Both the position numbers and the translations under genes were made by a program. The notes beneath the pieces were generated by a model that saw only the letters and a program-made list of their open reading frames with translations, was not told the DNA's origin and searched no databases. A DNA stretch of 36,692 nt from Pseudofrankia nepalensis (GTDB lineage Bacteria; Actinomycetota; Actinomycetes; Frankiales; Frankiaceae), in assembly GCF_016786305.1 (NCBI RefSeq), contig NZ_JADWYV010000079.1. One strand, 5' to 3'. Positions 7,982 to 15,231 of the stretch are shown here, piece by piece. The first letter of the stretch is position 1; each line of letters begins with the position of its first letter.

Positions 7982-8431
7982 GTGGATTCCTCGCTCTACG
8001 ACGACGTCGGCGGCCTCGACGGGCTACAGCGCCTGTCCAAGGCCTTCTACGACCGAGTGCTCGCCGACGAGCTGCTGGTCCCCGTCTTCGCGCACTTCAC
8101 ACCCACCCATCTCGACCATGTCGCCATCTGGCTCACAGAGGTCTTCGGCGGCCCCGCGGACTTCACCGCCCGCCTCGGCGGCCATCAGGCGCTGCTACGC
8201 AGCCACCTCGGCCTCGGCATCCGCGACGAACACCGCCAGCGCTGGCTGGACCACATGGCCGACGCGATCAACGAAGTGCTGCCGGGCCGGCCCGAGCTGG
8301 CCAGAACGCTCATGGACTACTTCGACTGGGGCACCGCCATCGCCCAGGACGTATCCCAGAATCCCGTCGGCACGGACCTCGGCGACCCCGGCCCAACTCC
8401 TCGCTGGGGGCACCAGGGCCTCGTCCACTAA
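7982..8431 (+). CDS. Truncated hemoglobin (group II-like)
   Basis: A 149-residue single-domain globin. It starts SLYDDVGGLDGLQRLSKAFYDRVLAD, the helix A-B region of truncated hemoglobins, then VPVFAHF, a WLTEVFGGPADFT CD/E segment, LLRSHLGLGI with the likely proximal His on helix F, and RQRWLDHM with the Trp typical of group II (G8 position). Such proteins bind O2 or NO and serve in oxygen supply or NO/peroxide detoxification. GTG 7982 has GGGAGG a few bases upstream. The C-terminal 20 residues (after QDVSQN) are a Pro/Gly tail. It stands alone, next to the gene debris. Confidence 0.88.
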   Translation: MDSSLYDDVGGLDGLQRLSKAFYDRVLADELLVPVFAHFTPTHLDHVAIWLTEVFGGPADFTARLGGHQALLRSHLGLGIRDEHRQRWLDHMADAINEVLPGRPELARTLMDYFDWGTAIAQDVSQNPVGTDLGDPGPTPRWGHQGLVH

Positions 8432-8800
8432 ACCGGGCCGCGCCGAGCCAGCCCCGGCTACTCACGGCGCGCTGCCTACTGCCGCATCGCGGCGGCTCAT
8501 TCGCATGCTGTCCATGCGGTTCAGGGTGAACCTGACGGTTTCCTGTCGACGGATCTTCGCGGGACTGGTGGCCGACGCGCCGTCGAGTGGGCATGCGACT
8601 ACGCTGGCGCCAGTTGGCGGTCTGGATCGAGGAGTGCAACCGGGCGGCAAGCGCTCCTCCGCGCCTTCTGACGATCACTGGTTCCTCCGACGAGAAGCCA
8701 TGATCGGCAGGAGGTCGTTCCGCGTCAGGACGACGCGCGGGACCACGTCTTTCCACCTGCACCTATCACGTGGTGTGACGGCCGGTGGTAGAAGGCAAGC
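8432..8800. other. Convergent intergenic region
   Basis: About 370 bases lie between the convergent hemoglobin and Sel1-repeat genes. A 36-codon frame near 8593-8703 (MRLRWRQLAVWIEECNRAAS...) looks slightly protein-like and may be a remnant, but I cannot assign it. No clear terminator hairpin was found. Confidence 0.4.
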
Positions 8801-10015
8801 TTAGGTCAGGCCGGCTCGACGGGCTTGGGCGAGCCAGTAGTTCGCGTCGCGGTGGCGCCCGGTGGAGCGGAGCAGGACACCGAGGTTGTAGGCGGCCAGG
8901 GCGTCGCCCGCTTCGGCGCCGCTCCGCAGCCAACGTTCGGCCTCGCGCTCGTTGCCGTTCTGCTGGAGCAGGACACCGAGAGGTGACATCGCCGCGACCG
9001 CTCCGGCCTCGGCCGCGACACGCAGCCATTTTTCGGCTTCCGGCCGGCCGGCCTCAAGCAGGAGGGCGCCGAGATTGTTGGCGGCGTTGCGATCTCCCAG
9101 CTCGGCGCCTTTGCGTAACCAGGTCTCCGCCTCGCGCGGGTTGTCGCGGTGCCTTTTGATCAGAAGTCCGAGATCGGACATCGCCTGGCCGTGTCCGGCT
9201 TCGGCGGCGCGTCGGAACAGGCGTTCTGCCTCGTCGACGCGGTTGCCGGCTCGCGCGATCACGCCGAGGTTGTAGGCCGCTCGCGGGTCGCCGGCGTCGT
9301 CCGCGCTCCGCCACCACAGAACTGCCTCGGTCCGTCGACCGGTGTGGTGAAGCAACTCGCCGAGCGCTGTCATCGCCTCGACGATGTCGCCCTGCGCCGC
9401 GCGGCGCAGGAGCGGCTCTAGCTCGTCAAAGTTCATGCGCCCGTTCTCGACGATGCGGACGGCTTGGGCCCAGGCCGCTTCGGCGGCTGGTGCCCGCCCT
9501 TGCCCCTTGGCGGCGGCCCGGGCAGCCTCGCTGTCTCGTGCCCGCGGGTCCGCCGCACGGACTTCGGGGCCGGAGTGGACGTCGACCTCGCCCACGAACT
9601 CGGCATCCCGGGCGCCGCCGGCCTCAGCCCCCCGTCTCGCCCAGGCCGCGCCTTCCGCTGCCCGGCCGGAGACCTGCAGCAGGTGCGCCAGCCCGATCGC
9701 GGCGTGGGCATGTTCCGCCTCGGCGGCCTTCCGCCACCATTGTTCTGCTTCCTGCCGCCGGTCGGCGTCGAAGTGCAGCAAGCCCAGGTTGTAGGCGGCC
9801 TCCACGTCCCCGACGGTCGCCGCATCCTTGAGCAGCCCCGTCGCTCCCACCTGGTCGCCCTCCTCCAGGAGACGAGCGGCGAGGACCAGAATTGCCTGGA
9901 CATCACCCGTAGCCGCGCGTCGGTCGAGCTCCCGGGTCGTGGTCGTGGGATCCGGGGTGGGCAGCGTGCGCGGAAGTGATACCTCGTAGCCGTAGAAGCG
10001 CTCGGTTTCTGCCAC
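8801..10015 (-). CDS. Sel1-like / TPR repeat protein
   Basis: A 404-residue repeat protein. At least eight helical repeats of 35-36 residues follow the pattern AxxGdxxAaynLGvLlxxxGrxxeAExWlRkAAEaG, typical of Sel1-like repeats. They occupy residues 80-140 and 215-400, separated by an Ala-rich linker of about 60 residues. Such proteins are scaffolds for protein-protein contacts; there is no signal peptide, so it is probably cytoplasmic. The GTG at 10015 has an AAGGGAAGG tract upstream. Strong internal repetition could allow repeat-number change. No partner gene is evident. Confidence 0.85.
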   Translation of the reverse strand: MAETERFYGYEVSLPRTLPTPDPTTTTRELDRRAATGDVQAILVLAARLLEEGDQVGATGLLKDAATVGDVEAAYNLGLLHFDADRRQEAEQWWRKAAEAEHAHAAIGLAHLLQVSGRAAEGAAWARRGAEAGGARDAEFVGEVDVHSGPEVRAADPRARDSEAARAAAKGQGRAPAAEAAWAQAVRIVENGRMNFDELEPLLRRAAQGDIVEAMTALGELLHHTGRRTEAVLWWRSADDAGDPRAAYNLGVIARAGNRVDEAERLFRRAAEAGHGQAMSDLGLLIKRHRDNPREAETWLRKGAELGDRNAANNLGALLLEAGRPEAEKWLRVAAEAGAVAAMSPLGVLLQQNGNEREAERWLRSGAEAGDALAAYNLGVLLRSTGRHRDANYWLAQARRAGLT

Positions 10016-10390
10016 CCGTTGGCCTTCCCTTCCCGGTCAGAGGTGTCGGGTGATGGCCCGGACGCGGCGGCCATCGGTCCTGATGTCCAGGATCCACGTG
10101 GCGGCAGGGATGGGCAAGGTTATGCCAATGGCCCCGCGTGTGCTGAACAAACCGTCGATTCCCACGGCTCCCGGTGTGCGGCGTCGCGTCGTATTCAGGA
10201 TTCAGGCACGAGTCTGGGCCCGAGGTGGGACGCTGACCAGGCAGTCCGTGAATGTCAGCGCTGCCCCGACCCCGACGAACCTGATCGCCGGCGGCCTGGG
10301 CGGGGGACGAAGGGGACGTCACCTCCAGCTACCGTTCAGTATTGCGGTGGCACCGGCCGGGCATCGCCATTCACGTCAGGTGGCAGGACA
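10016..10390. other. Divergent intergenic region
   Basis: About 375 bases separate the Sel1-repeat gene from the pyrophosphatase-like gene. Open frames here are extensions or shadows rich in Arg/Pro/Gly. I see no RNA gene, clear promoter hexamers or palindromes. Confidence 0.4.
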
Positions 10391-11311
10391 ATGCCCATCG
10401 TCCTGGACCACTTCGTGTCCGTGGTCTCCTTGACGGACGTCCCCGATCTGGTGGAGATCATGGTTGACACGTCCCGCGCACGACTGTTCGGCAACCTCGA
10501 CGAGTTGGCGGCTACCTGGCGGCTGGTGGTGGACCGCCCGGCTGGCAGCAGGCATCCGCGGGTGCCGCAGGCCGTGTATCCCGTCGACTACGGCTACCTG
10601 GAGGGCACCGTCGCCGCGGACGGTGACGGCGTGGACGTCTTCCGCGGCAGCGCCGTCGGCGCCGGCGTGGTGGGATTCCTCGTGACGACGGATCCGGGCA
10701 AGCGTGACGTAGAGGTCAAGATCCTGATCGACTGCACCGCCGACGAGATCGAGCGCGTGCGGCGACTGCTCGACGACGTCCTGGGCATCGGCGGCCTGCT
10801 CGTGCGGCGGGACCTGGAGACGCCACTGGCTCAGACAGCCCGGCGGCCGGCGAAAAGCCGGGGGCGCAGACGTAGCGGCAGCAGGGACGATGAGGCGCCT
10901 GGCGCAAGACGGGATGCCTTGAGGACCGCCGCCACGAACCGGCTCGGTCTGGCCGAGCCCGTCGACCCTACGCCGCGACGCTTTCATTCCCGAGACATCC
11001 AGGTACTCGGCGCGCAACGCCTCACCCGCGCACTGACCGATGCGATCAGCGATCCGCGGCTGCGAGCCCTCCTCACCCGGCTCGGACACCGCCCCGACGG
11101 CCCACTCGGCCATCTCCCCGGCGCGATCGACCAGGCCACCGACAGCGTCGAGATCCTCACCCAACCGAGCCGCCGCCGCGAATATGCTGCCCTACTCGGA
11201 CTCCGGGCCCGAATCTCGGCAAGATGCCCGCAGAGTGGATCAATAAACTGGGGCGGCGCCGGCGACTGGGACGCAGAACAGATGCCCCTCGTCCGTCGGA
11301 CTGTCTCGTGA
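10391..11311 (+). CDS. Inorganic pyrophosphatase-like protein with unknown C-terminal region
   Basis: The 306-residue product has an N-terminal domain (about 40-140) resembling family I soluble inorganic pyrophosphatases: GSRHPR at 52-57, YPVDYGYLEGT at 63-73, the metal-binding ADGDGVDVF at 76-84, and a later VEVKILIDC strand with a conserved Lys. Family I enzymes hydrolyse PPi to phosphate with Mg2+. The match is loose (DGDPxD reads DGDGVD, and the usual GxxDDK loop is weak), so activity is uncertain. After about 150 comes a basic linker (RRPAKSRGRRRSGSRDDE) and about 140 residues I do not recognise. I use ATG 10391, where homology begins; the open frame runs back to 10019. Confidence 0.62.
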   Translation: MPIVLDHFVSVVSLTDVPDLVEIMVDTSRARLFGNLDELAATWRLVVDRPAGSRHPRVPQAVYPVDYGYLEGTVAADGDGVDVFRGSAVGAGVVGFLVTTDPGKRDVEVKILIDCTADEIERVRRLLDDVLGIGGLLVRRDLETPLAQTARRPAKSRGRRRSGSRDDEAPGARRDALRTAATNRLGLAEPVDPTPRRFHSRDIQVLGAQRLTRALTDAISDPRLRALLTRLGHRPDGPLGHLPGAIDQATDSVEILTQPSRRREYAALLGLRARISARCPQSGSINWGGAGDWDAEQMPLVRRTVS

Positions 11312-11582
11312 CTCTTCAGGTCGCGGCTGCGCGCGCACCATCACGGGCGTCATGCTTCAATCCGATTCGGCGGCCGGTAGCCTGCGGAATCTCGTGTGAG
11401 CTGCGAGTTTCGATCGCAGCAGTCGGACCCCAGCCGTACGCTGCCGTCCGGCTTGCCCTGGTCAGACCCCCACCTTTCAGCAGGCATGGGCATGTCGTGG
11501 ATCACTAGTAGTGTCCTGATGTGATCGTGCGCGAGGGCGTTCTGCTTGTCGGTCGCTGTGGCCCGTGAAGGGAGCTCGGGGC
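11312..11582. other. Intergenic region with a short palindrome
   Basis: It contains an 11-bp palindrome CACTAGTAGTG at 11503-11513, about 70 bases before the HD-hydrolase start, which may overlap a promoter. Nothing else stands out. Confidence 0.3.
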
Positions 11583-12204
11583 ATGTTGCAGGTGTTCGAG
11601 GCGGCGGCCGGTTGGCCGTCCGTGCGTGAGCGATTGGCCAGGCACACCGCGGAACAGGATCTAGCCTCGCTGGATGATGCGGTCGCCTTCGCTGTTCGGT
11701 GGCACGGGGACCAGACTCGGCCGGCGGGTGAGCCTTATGTCGAGCATCTGCTTGAGGTCGTGTGTGTTGGTGGAGGCGATCGGAACGACTGACATCGACG
11801 TGTTGCGCGCGGCCGTGCTCCACGATGTGGTCGAGGACACGGAGTGCTCGCTGGAGGATGTGCGCGAGCGCTTCGGTGACCGCGTCGCGGGCTTGGTCGA
11901 CTGGGTGACCAAGCCCACGCCGTCGGAGGGCCAGACACGTGAGGAGGTGCGGGCGGCATATCTGACACGGTTGCTTGGCGCCCCGGATGATGCACTGTTG
12001 GTGAAGCTGGCGGACCGGCTGAGCAACGTACAGCGGCTGGACACGCATCCTCGGCCGGAGAAACGTCGTTCGTACTATCAGGAGACGGTGCGCGCTGTCG
12101 TCCCGCTCGCGCGGTCCCATCCGTGGTTCCGCCAGTGGTATGCGGCCTGGAGCGACGCTTTCAGCCATTTGGCTGTCGGCAGCCTGGACGCGGGTTCCCA
12201 GTGA
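11583..12204 (+). pseudogene. RelA/SpoT-type HD-domain (ppGpp hydrolase-like) gene with a frameshift
   Basis: The reading starts at ATG 11583 (GGGAG upstream) and encodes FAVRWHGDQTRPAGEPYVEHLLEV, the first metal His motif of (p)ppGpp hydrolases. The frame then fails. From about 11760 homology continues in the +1 frame: VLVEAIGTTDIDVLRAAVLHDVVEDTE (the HD motif), VAGLVDWVTKPT and VKLADRLSNVQRL, to a stop at 12204. The break falls on a GTGTGTG tract, and loss of one 2-bp unit would explain it. Joined, the protein would be about 206 residues, the size of a single-domain alarmone hydrolase. No synthetase domain is present. It may be a pseudogene, a reversible slippage or a sequencing error. Confidence 0.75.
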
Positions 12205-12420
12205 CACGTGCGGTGGGAGTTTCTGGACACGGCTCTTGCCTCATGACCTGTGACCACCTGGGCCTCACCACAAAGTTGGCGGACGGTCGAGCCTTGACGA
12301 AGGGCGGACCACGGGCGAGGGATCACCGGTGGGAGCCCGCATAGGGCTGGCCCGCGAACGACAGTCGCGGCTGGCGTAGTGGTGACACAGTGACGATCCG
12401 GGACAGGCGGTTCGGTCGCG

Positions 12421-13020
12421 TCAGGAGGGCAGTGGACCAGCGAGTGCCGCCGCCACCGTGTACGGCAGGTAGCGCGGCCAGACCAGCAGACCGCGCGCCA
12501 GTGACCGGATCTGCGGGCGCAACGGCGTCAGTGTGGCCACGCAGTGCCGCCAGGCCCCGGCCTCGTCCGCGGCGAACCGGGTCCCGGCCAGCCCCGCCCG
12601 AAACCGCCGCGCGTCCCCGCCGTCGGCGCGCCACGACGCCAGCCACGACCGCACCTCGGCGTCCGACGACGGCAGCGTCCAACCCCGCAGACCCTCCGCG
12701 ACCCGCCCGCCAGCCGCGATCACGAATCCGTCCGCGCCGCCACCCTTGATCGAATGGACCCGGCCGTAGCTACGCCCGCCGGCCCGGATCGACGCCGAGC
12801 TGAACCGCGCCCGGGTGGCCAGCGCCGCCACCGCGTGCCCCGCCTCGTGCCAGGCCGTGGTAACCGCCTCCGCCCGGGCAGGGGCGTAGGTCCCGGCGAA
12901 CCCGCCTTCGTACCGCTGCCTGATCCACACGTCGTGGACCAGCGACTCGTCGTCATAGCGCGCGAGCCGCGCGAGCTCGGCCCGCACGGCCTCCAGGGTC
13001 CGCCGCTCCCCCGGTGTCAC
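12421..13020 (-). CDS. Solitary M41-peptidase-like HEAGH protein
   Basis: A 199-residue protein with a zinc-protease motif, AWHEAGHAVAALA (His58, Glu59, His62). An upstream Arg/Glu-rich helix and downstream GGRVAEGL plus a DAEVRSWL helix resemble the FtsH-type M41 fold, in which a distant Asp or Glu completes the zinc site. The AAA ATPase and membrane parts of FtsH are absent, so it would be a stand-alone peptidase or a regulatory homologue. GTG 13020 is the only start covering the whole homologous region. It is divergent from the carboxylase gene at 13186, across a gap that holds a SARP-type promoter aimed the other way. Confidence 0.65.
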   Translation of the reverse strand: MTPGERRTLEAVRAELARLARYDDESLVHDVWIRQRYEGGFAGTYAPARAEAVTTAWHEAGHAVAALATRARFSSASIRAGGRSYGRVHSIKGGGADGFVIAAGGRVAEGLRGWTLPSSDAEVRSWLASWRADGGDARRFRAGLAGTRFAADEAGAWRHCVATLTPLRPQIRSLARGLLVWPRYLPYTVAAALAGPLPS

Positions 13021-13145
13021 CCCGCGACTATAGGCACCCGGCGGCCACGCCCGACGAACTGCTCAGCCGACCAGGTCAACCACGAAACAGCAGTGCTCTG
13101 GCAGGACCGAATTCCTGGCCCCGACGGGCCACGCCCCGCACGCGG

Positions 13146-13178
13146 CCTCAGCACGGCTTTAGCGCCCGCCGTCACCCT
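13146..13178 (+). promoter_or_regulatory. SARP-type promoter A (carboxylase)
   Basis: The heptamers CCTCAGC (13146-13152) and CTTTAGC (13157-13163) form a direct repeat with 11-bp period. Nine bases later lies a -10-like CACCCT (13173-13178), seven bases before the ATG at 13186, which has no ribosome site, so the transcript is likely leaderless. The same 7-4-7-9-6 layout recurs at 21005 and 32865. This matches the known operator geometry of SARP activators. Confidence 0.72.
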
Positions 13179-13185
13179 CGATCGC

Positions 13186-14700
13186 ATGACGGACCTGGAC
13201 AGCGGCATCGCCGCGACGGTGACCATCCCGGCGCAGGATCCGCGCGATCCCCGTCGTCGGTTGTCCCTGCTGTTCGACCCGGGCTCCTTCCAGCCGTTCC
13301 CGGCGCCGGCCGGATCCCGGGTACTCACCGGCCGGGGCCGGGTGGAAGGCGTCCCCGCCATCGCCTACTGCACCGACGGCAGCCGGATGGGCGGGGCGTT
13401 GGGCGGATCGGGCGCCCGGCACATCGCCGCCGCGATCGACCGGGCGGTGCGCGAGGGCGCCCCGGTCATCGGGCTGTGGCATTCCGGCGGCGCGGCGCTC
13501 GCCGACGGTGTGGAGGCGCTCGACGGGATCGGGGAGATCTTCGCGGCGAACGTCCGCGCGTCCGGCCGGGTGCCGCAGGTGTCCGTGGTGCTCGGGCCGG
13601 CGGCCGGCGGCGCCGCCTACGGGCCGGCGCTGACCGATGTGATCATTCTGGCGCCGGCCGGCCGGGTCTTCGTGACCGGTCCCGACGTCGTGCGCAGCGT
13701 CACCGGCGAGCAGGTCGACATGGAGGGGCTCGGCGGCCCGGACGCGCACGGCAGCCGCTCCGGGGTCGTGCACGTCGTGGCCACCTCCGAGGCCGACGCC
13801 CTCGCGCGCGCCCGGCGGATCACCACGCTGCTGGCCGCGCCGGGGCGGTTCGACCTCACGGGCCCGGACGCGCGGGCGGCCGACCCGAGCCCGCGCCTGC
13901 TGCTGCCGGACCGGCCACGGCGCGCCTACGACGTCCGGCCGCTGGTCCGCGCGCTGCTCGACGAGTCCAGCGCGCGGCCCGGGCAGGCGGGGGCGGGGCA
14001 TGCCGTCCCCGTCCAGCATCCGCGGCGCGACGGCCCGGCCCCGGGCGCGTTCGAGGAGATCCAGCCCCGCTGGGCGGCGAACGTCGTCGTCGGGTTCGGC
14101 CGGCTGCGCGGCGCCAGCGTCGGCGTGGTCGCCAACAACCCGCTGCGCAAGGGCGGCTGCCTGGACTCGCTGAGCGCCGAGAAGGCCGCCCGGTTCGTGC
14201 GGCTGTGCGACTCGTTCGGCGTCCCGCTGGTCGTGCTCGTCGACGTCCCCGGCTACCTGCCCGGGGTCCGCCAGGAGTGGGAGGGCGTGGTGCGCCGGGG
14301 CGCCAAGCTGCTCTACGCGTTCGCCGAGGCGACGGTCCCCCGGGTCACCCTGGTGACGCGGAAGTCCTTCGGCGGGGCGTACATCGCGATGAACTCGCGC
14401 TCGCTCGGCGCCACCCGGGTGCTTGCCTGGCCGGAGGCGGAGGTGGCCGTGATGGGGGCCGAGGCGGCCGTCGGCATCCTGCGCCGGCGGGCGCTCGCCG
14501 CCGCCTCCGACGAAGACCGGCCGGGCCTGCTCTCCCAGCTCGCCGAGGAGCACGCCCGTACCGCCGGCGGGATCGAGCGCGGGGTGGAGCTCGGGGTCAT
14601 CGACGCGATCATCGATCCGGCGGACACCCGCGGGCTGCTCGCCGAGGCCCTCGCCGGCGCGCCGGCGCGCCGCGGCGACCACGGCAACATCCCGCTCTGA
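13186..14700 (+). CDS. Acyl-CoA carboxylase beta (carboxyltransferase) subunit
   Basis: The 504-residue product is the biotin-dependent acyl-CoA carboxylase carboxyltransferase (PccB/AccD type), which moves CO2 from carboxybiotin to acetyl- or propionyl-CoA to give malonyl- or methylmalonyl-CoA. The N-terminal half has GLWHSGGAAL and VLGPAAGGAAYGPALTD, the first oxyanion region; the C-terminal half has VANNPLRKGGCLDSLSAEKAARFVRLCDSF, DVPGYLPGVRQEWEG and RKSFGGAYIAMNSRSLGA. Family length is about 510-540. The start is ATG 13186; the open frame extends far upstream but only as noise. No alpha (biotin) subunit is nearby, so it must pair with one elsewhere. The promoter suggests it supplies extender units to the polyketide cluster. 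Confidence 0.92.
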   Translation: MTDLDSGIAATVTIPAQDPRDPRRRLSLLFDPGSFQPFPAPAGSRVLTGRGRVEGVPAIAYCTDGSRMGGALGGSGARHIAAAIDRAVREGAPVIGLWHSGGAALADGVEALDGIGEIFAANVRASGRVPQVSVVLGPAAGGAAYGPALTDVIILAPAGRVFVTGPDVVRSVTGEQVDMEGLGGPDAHGSRSGVVHVVATSEADALARARRITTLLAAPGRFDLTGPDARAADPSPRLLLPDRPRRAYDVRPLVRALLDESSARPGQAGAGHAVPVQHPRRDGPAPGAFEEIQPRWAANVVVGFGRLRGASVGVVANNPLRKGGCLDSLSAEKAARFVRLCDSFGVPLVVLVDVPGYLPGVRQEWEGVVRRGAKLLYAFAEATVPRVTLVTRKSFGGAYIAMNSRSLGATRVLAWPEAEVAVMGAEAAVGILRRRALAAASDEDRPGLLSQLAEEHARTAGGIERGVELGVIDAIIDPADTRGLLAEALAGAPARRGDHGNIPL

Positions 14701-15231
14701 CCACCGGCGTCCTCGGGCACCGGCTCGCCGCCCCGCGGCACCTTCGCCTCACCGCCTTCGCCTCACATCAGCCCGCTCGCGTAGCTCAGCCACAGCTGGC
14801 GACGGCGCGTCAGCGCGGCGCCGACCCAGCTACCTCACCGGCCCTGACCCAGCCCGGCGACGGCCAGCTTCCTCGACCCCGAACCAGGTGGGGAGGGCGC
14901 ACGGCGCACGGCAGGCGGGCGCCACAGCGCCCGCCACAGGTACGTAGTTCCTCTGATGTGAAGCAGCCGATCAGTCTGCGAACCTGAGCCCGCGGCGCGG
15001 CCACGCGGACCCGCGACCAGCGCGTACCCGCGCGGGCGGGGCGACGGTTCGCCGTGCCCGACCCCACCACGAGCACGCCGGTCCCGGCATCCCACGCCGG
15101 GCGCGGCACAGCGCGCCACGGCCGCCACGCCGCCTTGACGCGCGGCACCACCCGAACGGCACCGCACGAACGGCACCGCACGAACGGCACCGCATCAGCG
15201 GCACCGCGCCGCACCGACCGGTAAGGAAGTC
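14701..15231. other. Long intergenic region before the ABC transporter
   Basis: About 530 bases without a credible gene; minus-strand open frames are Arg/Ala-rich shadows. The right end holds a 14-bp tandem repeat. No SARP-type 11-bp repeat comparable to the other three was found, so the transporter may be controlled separately. Confidence 0.45.
15140..15209. repeat. 14-bp tandem repeat upstream of the binding-protein gene
   Basis: Three nearly exact copies of GAACGGCACCGCAC start at 15154, 15168 and 15182, with degenerate copies on either side, giving about five units. It lies 23-92 bases before the ATG at 15232, so it would be in the leader or promoter. Function unknown. Confidence 0.7.

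Noticed and set aside
8593..8703. 36-codon frame MRLRWRQLAVWIEECNRAAS...
   Set aside because: Slightly protein-like but too short, no ribosome site and no family I can name.
10016..10390. Upstream extension of the pyrophosphatase-like ORF to 10019
   Set aside because: Homology and plausible composition begin at ATG 10391; the upstream part is low-complexity and partly overlaps the divergent promoter region.
14765..14801. Possible fourth SARP site (CATCAGC, GCTCAGC) before the binding-protein gene
   Set aside because: The heptamers do not repeat with 11-bp period and lack CTTTAGC, so they do not match the other three promoters.
13014..14987. Plus-strand frame of 657 codons shifted relative to the carboxylase
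   Set aside because: Arg/Ala-rich shadow; the carboxylase frame has conserved family blocks.
15140..15209. Tandem repeats as a CRISPR array
   Set aside because: Units are 14 bp, directly adjacent, with no spacers and no cas genes.
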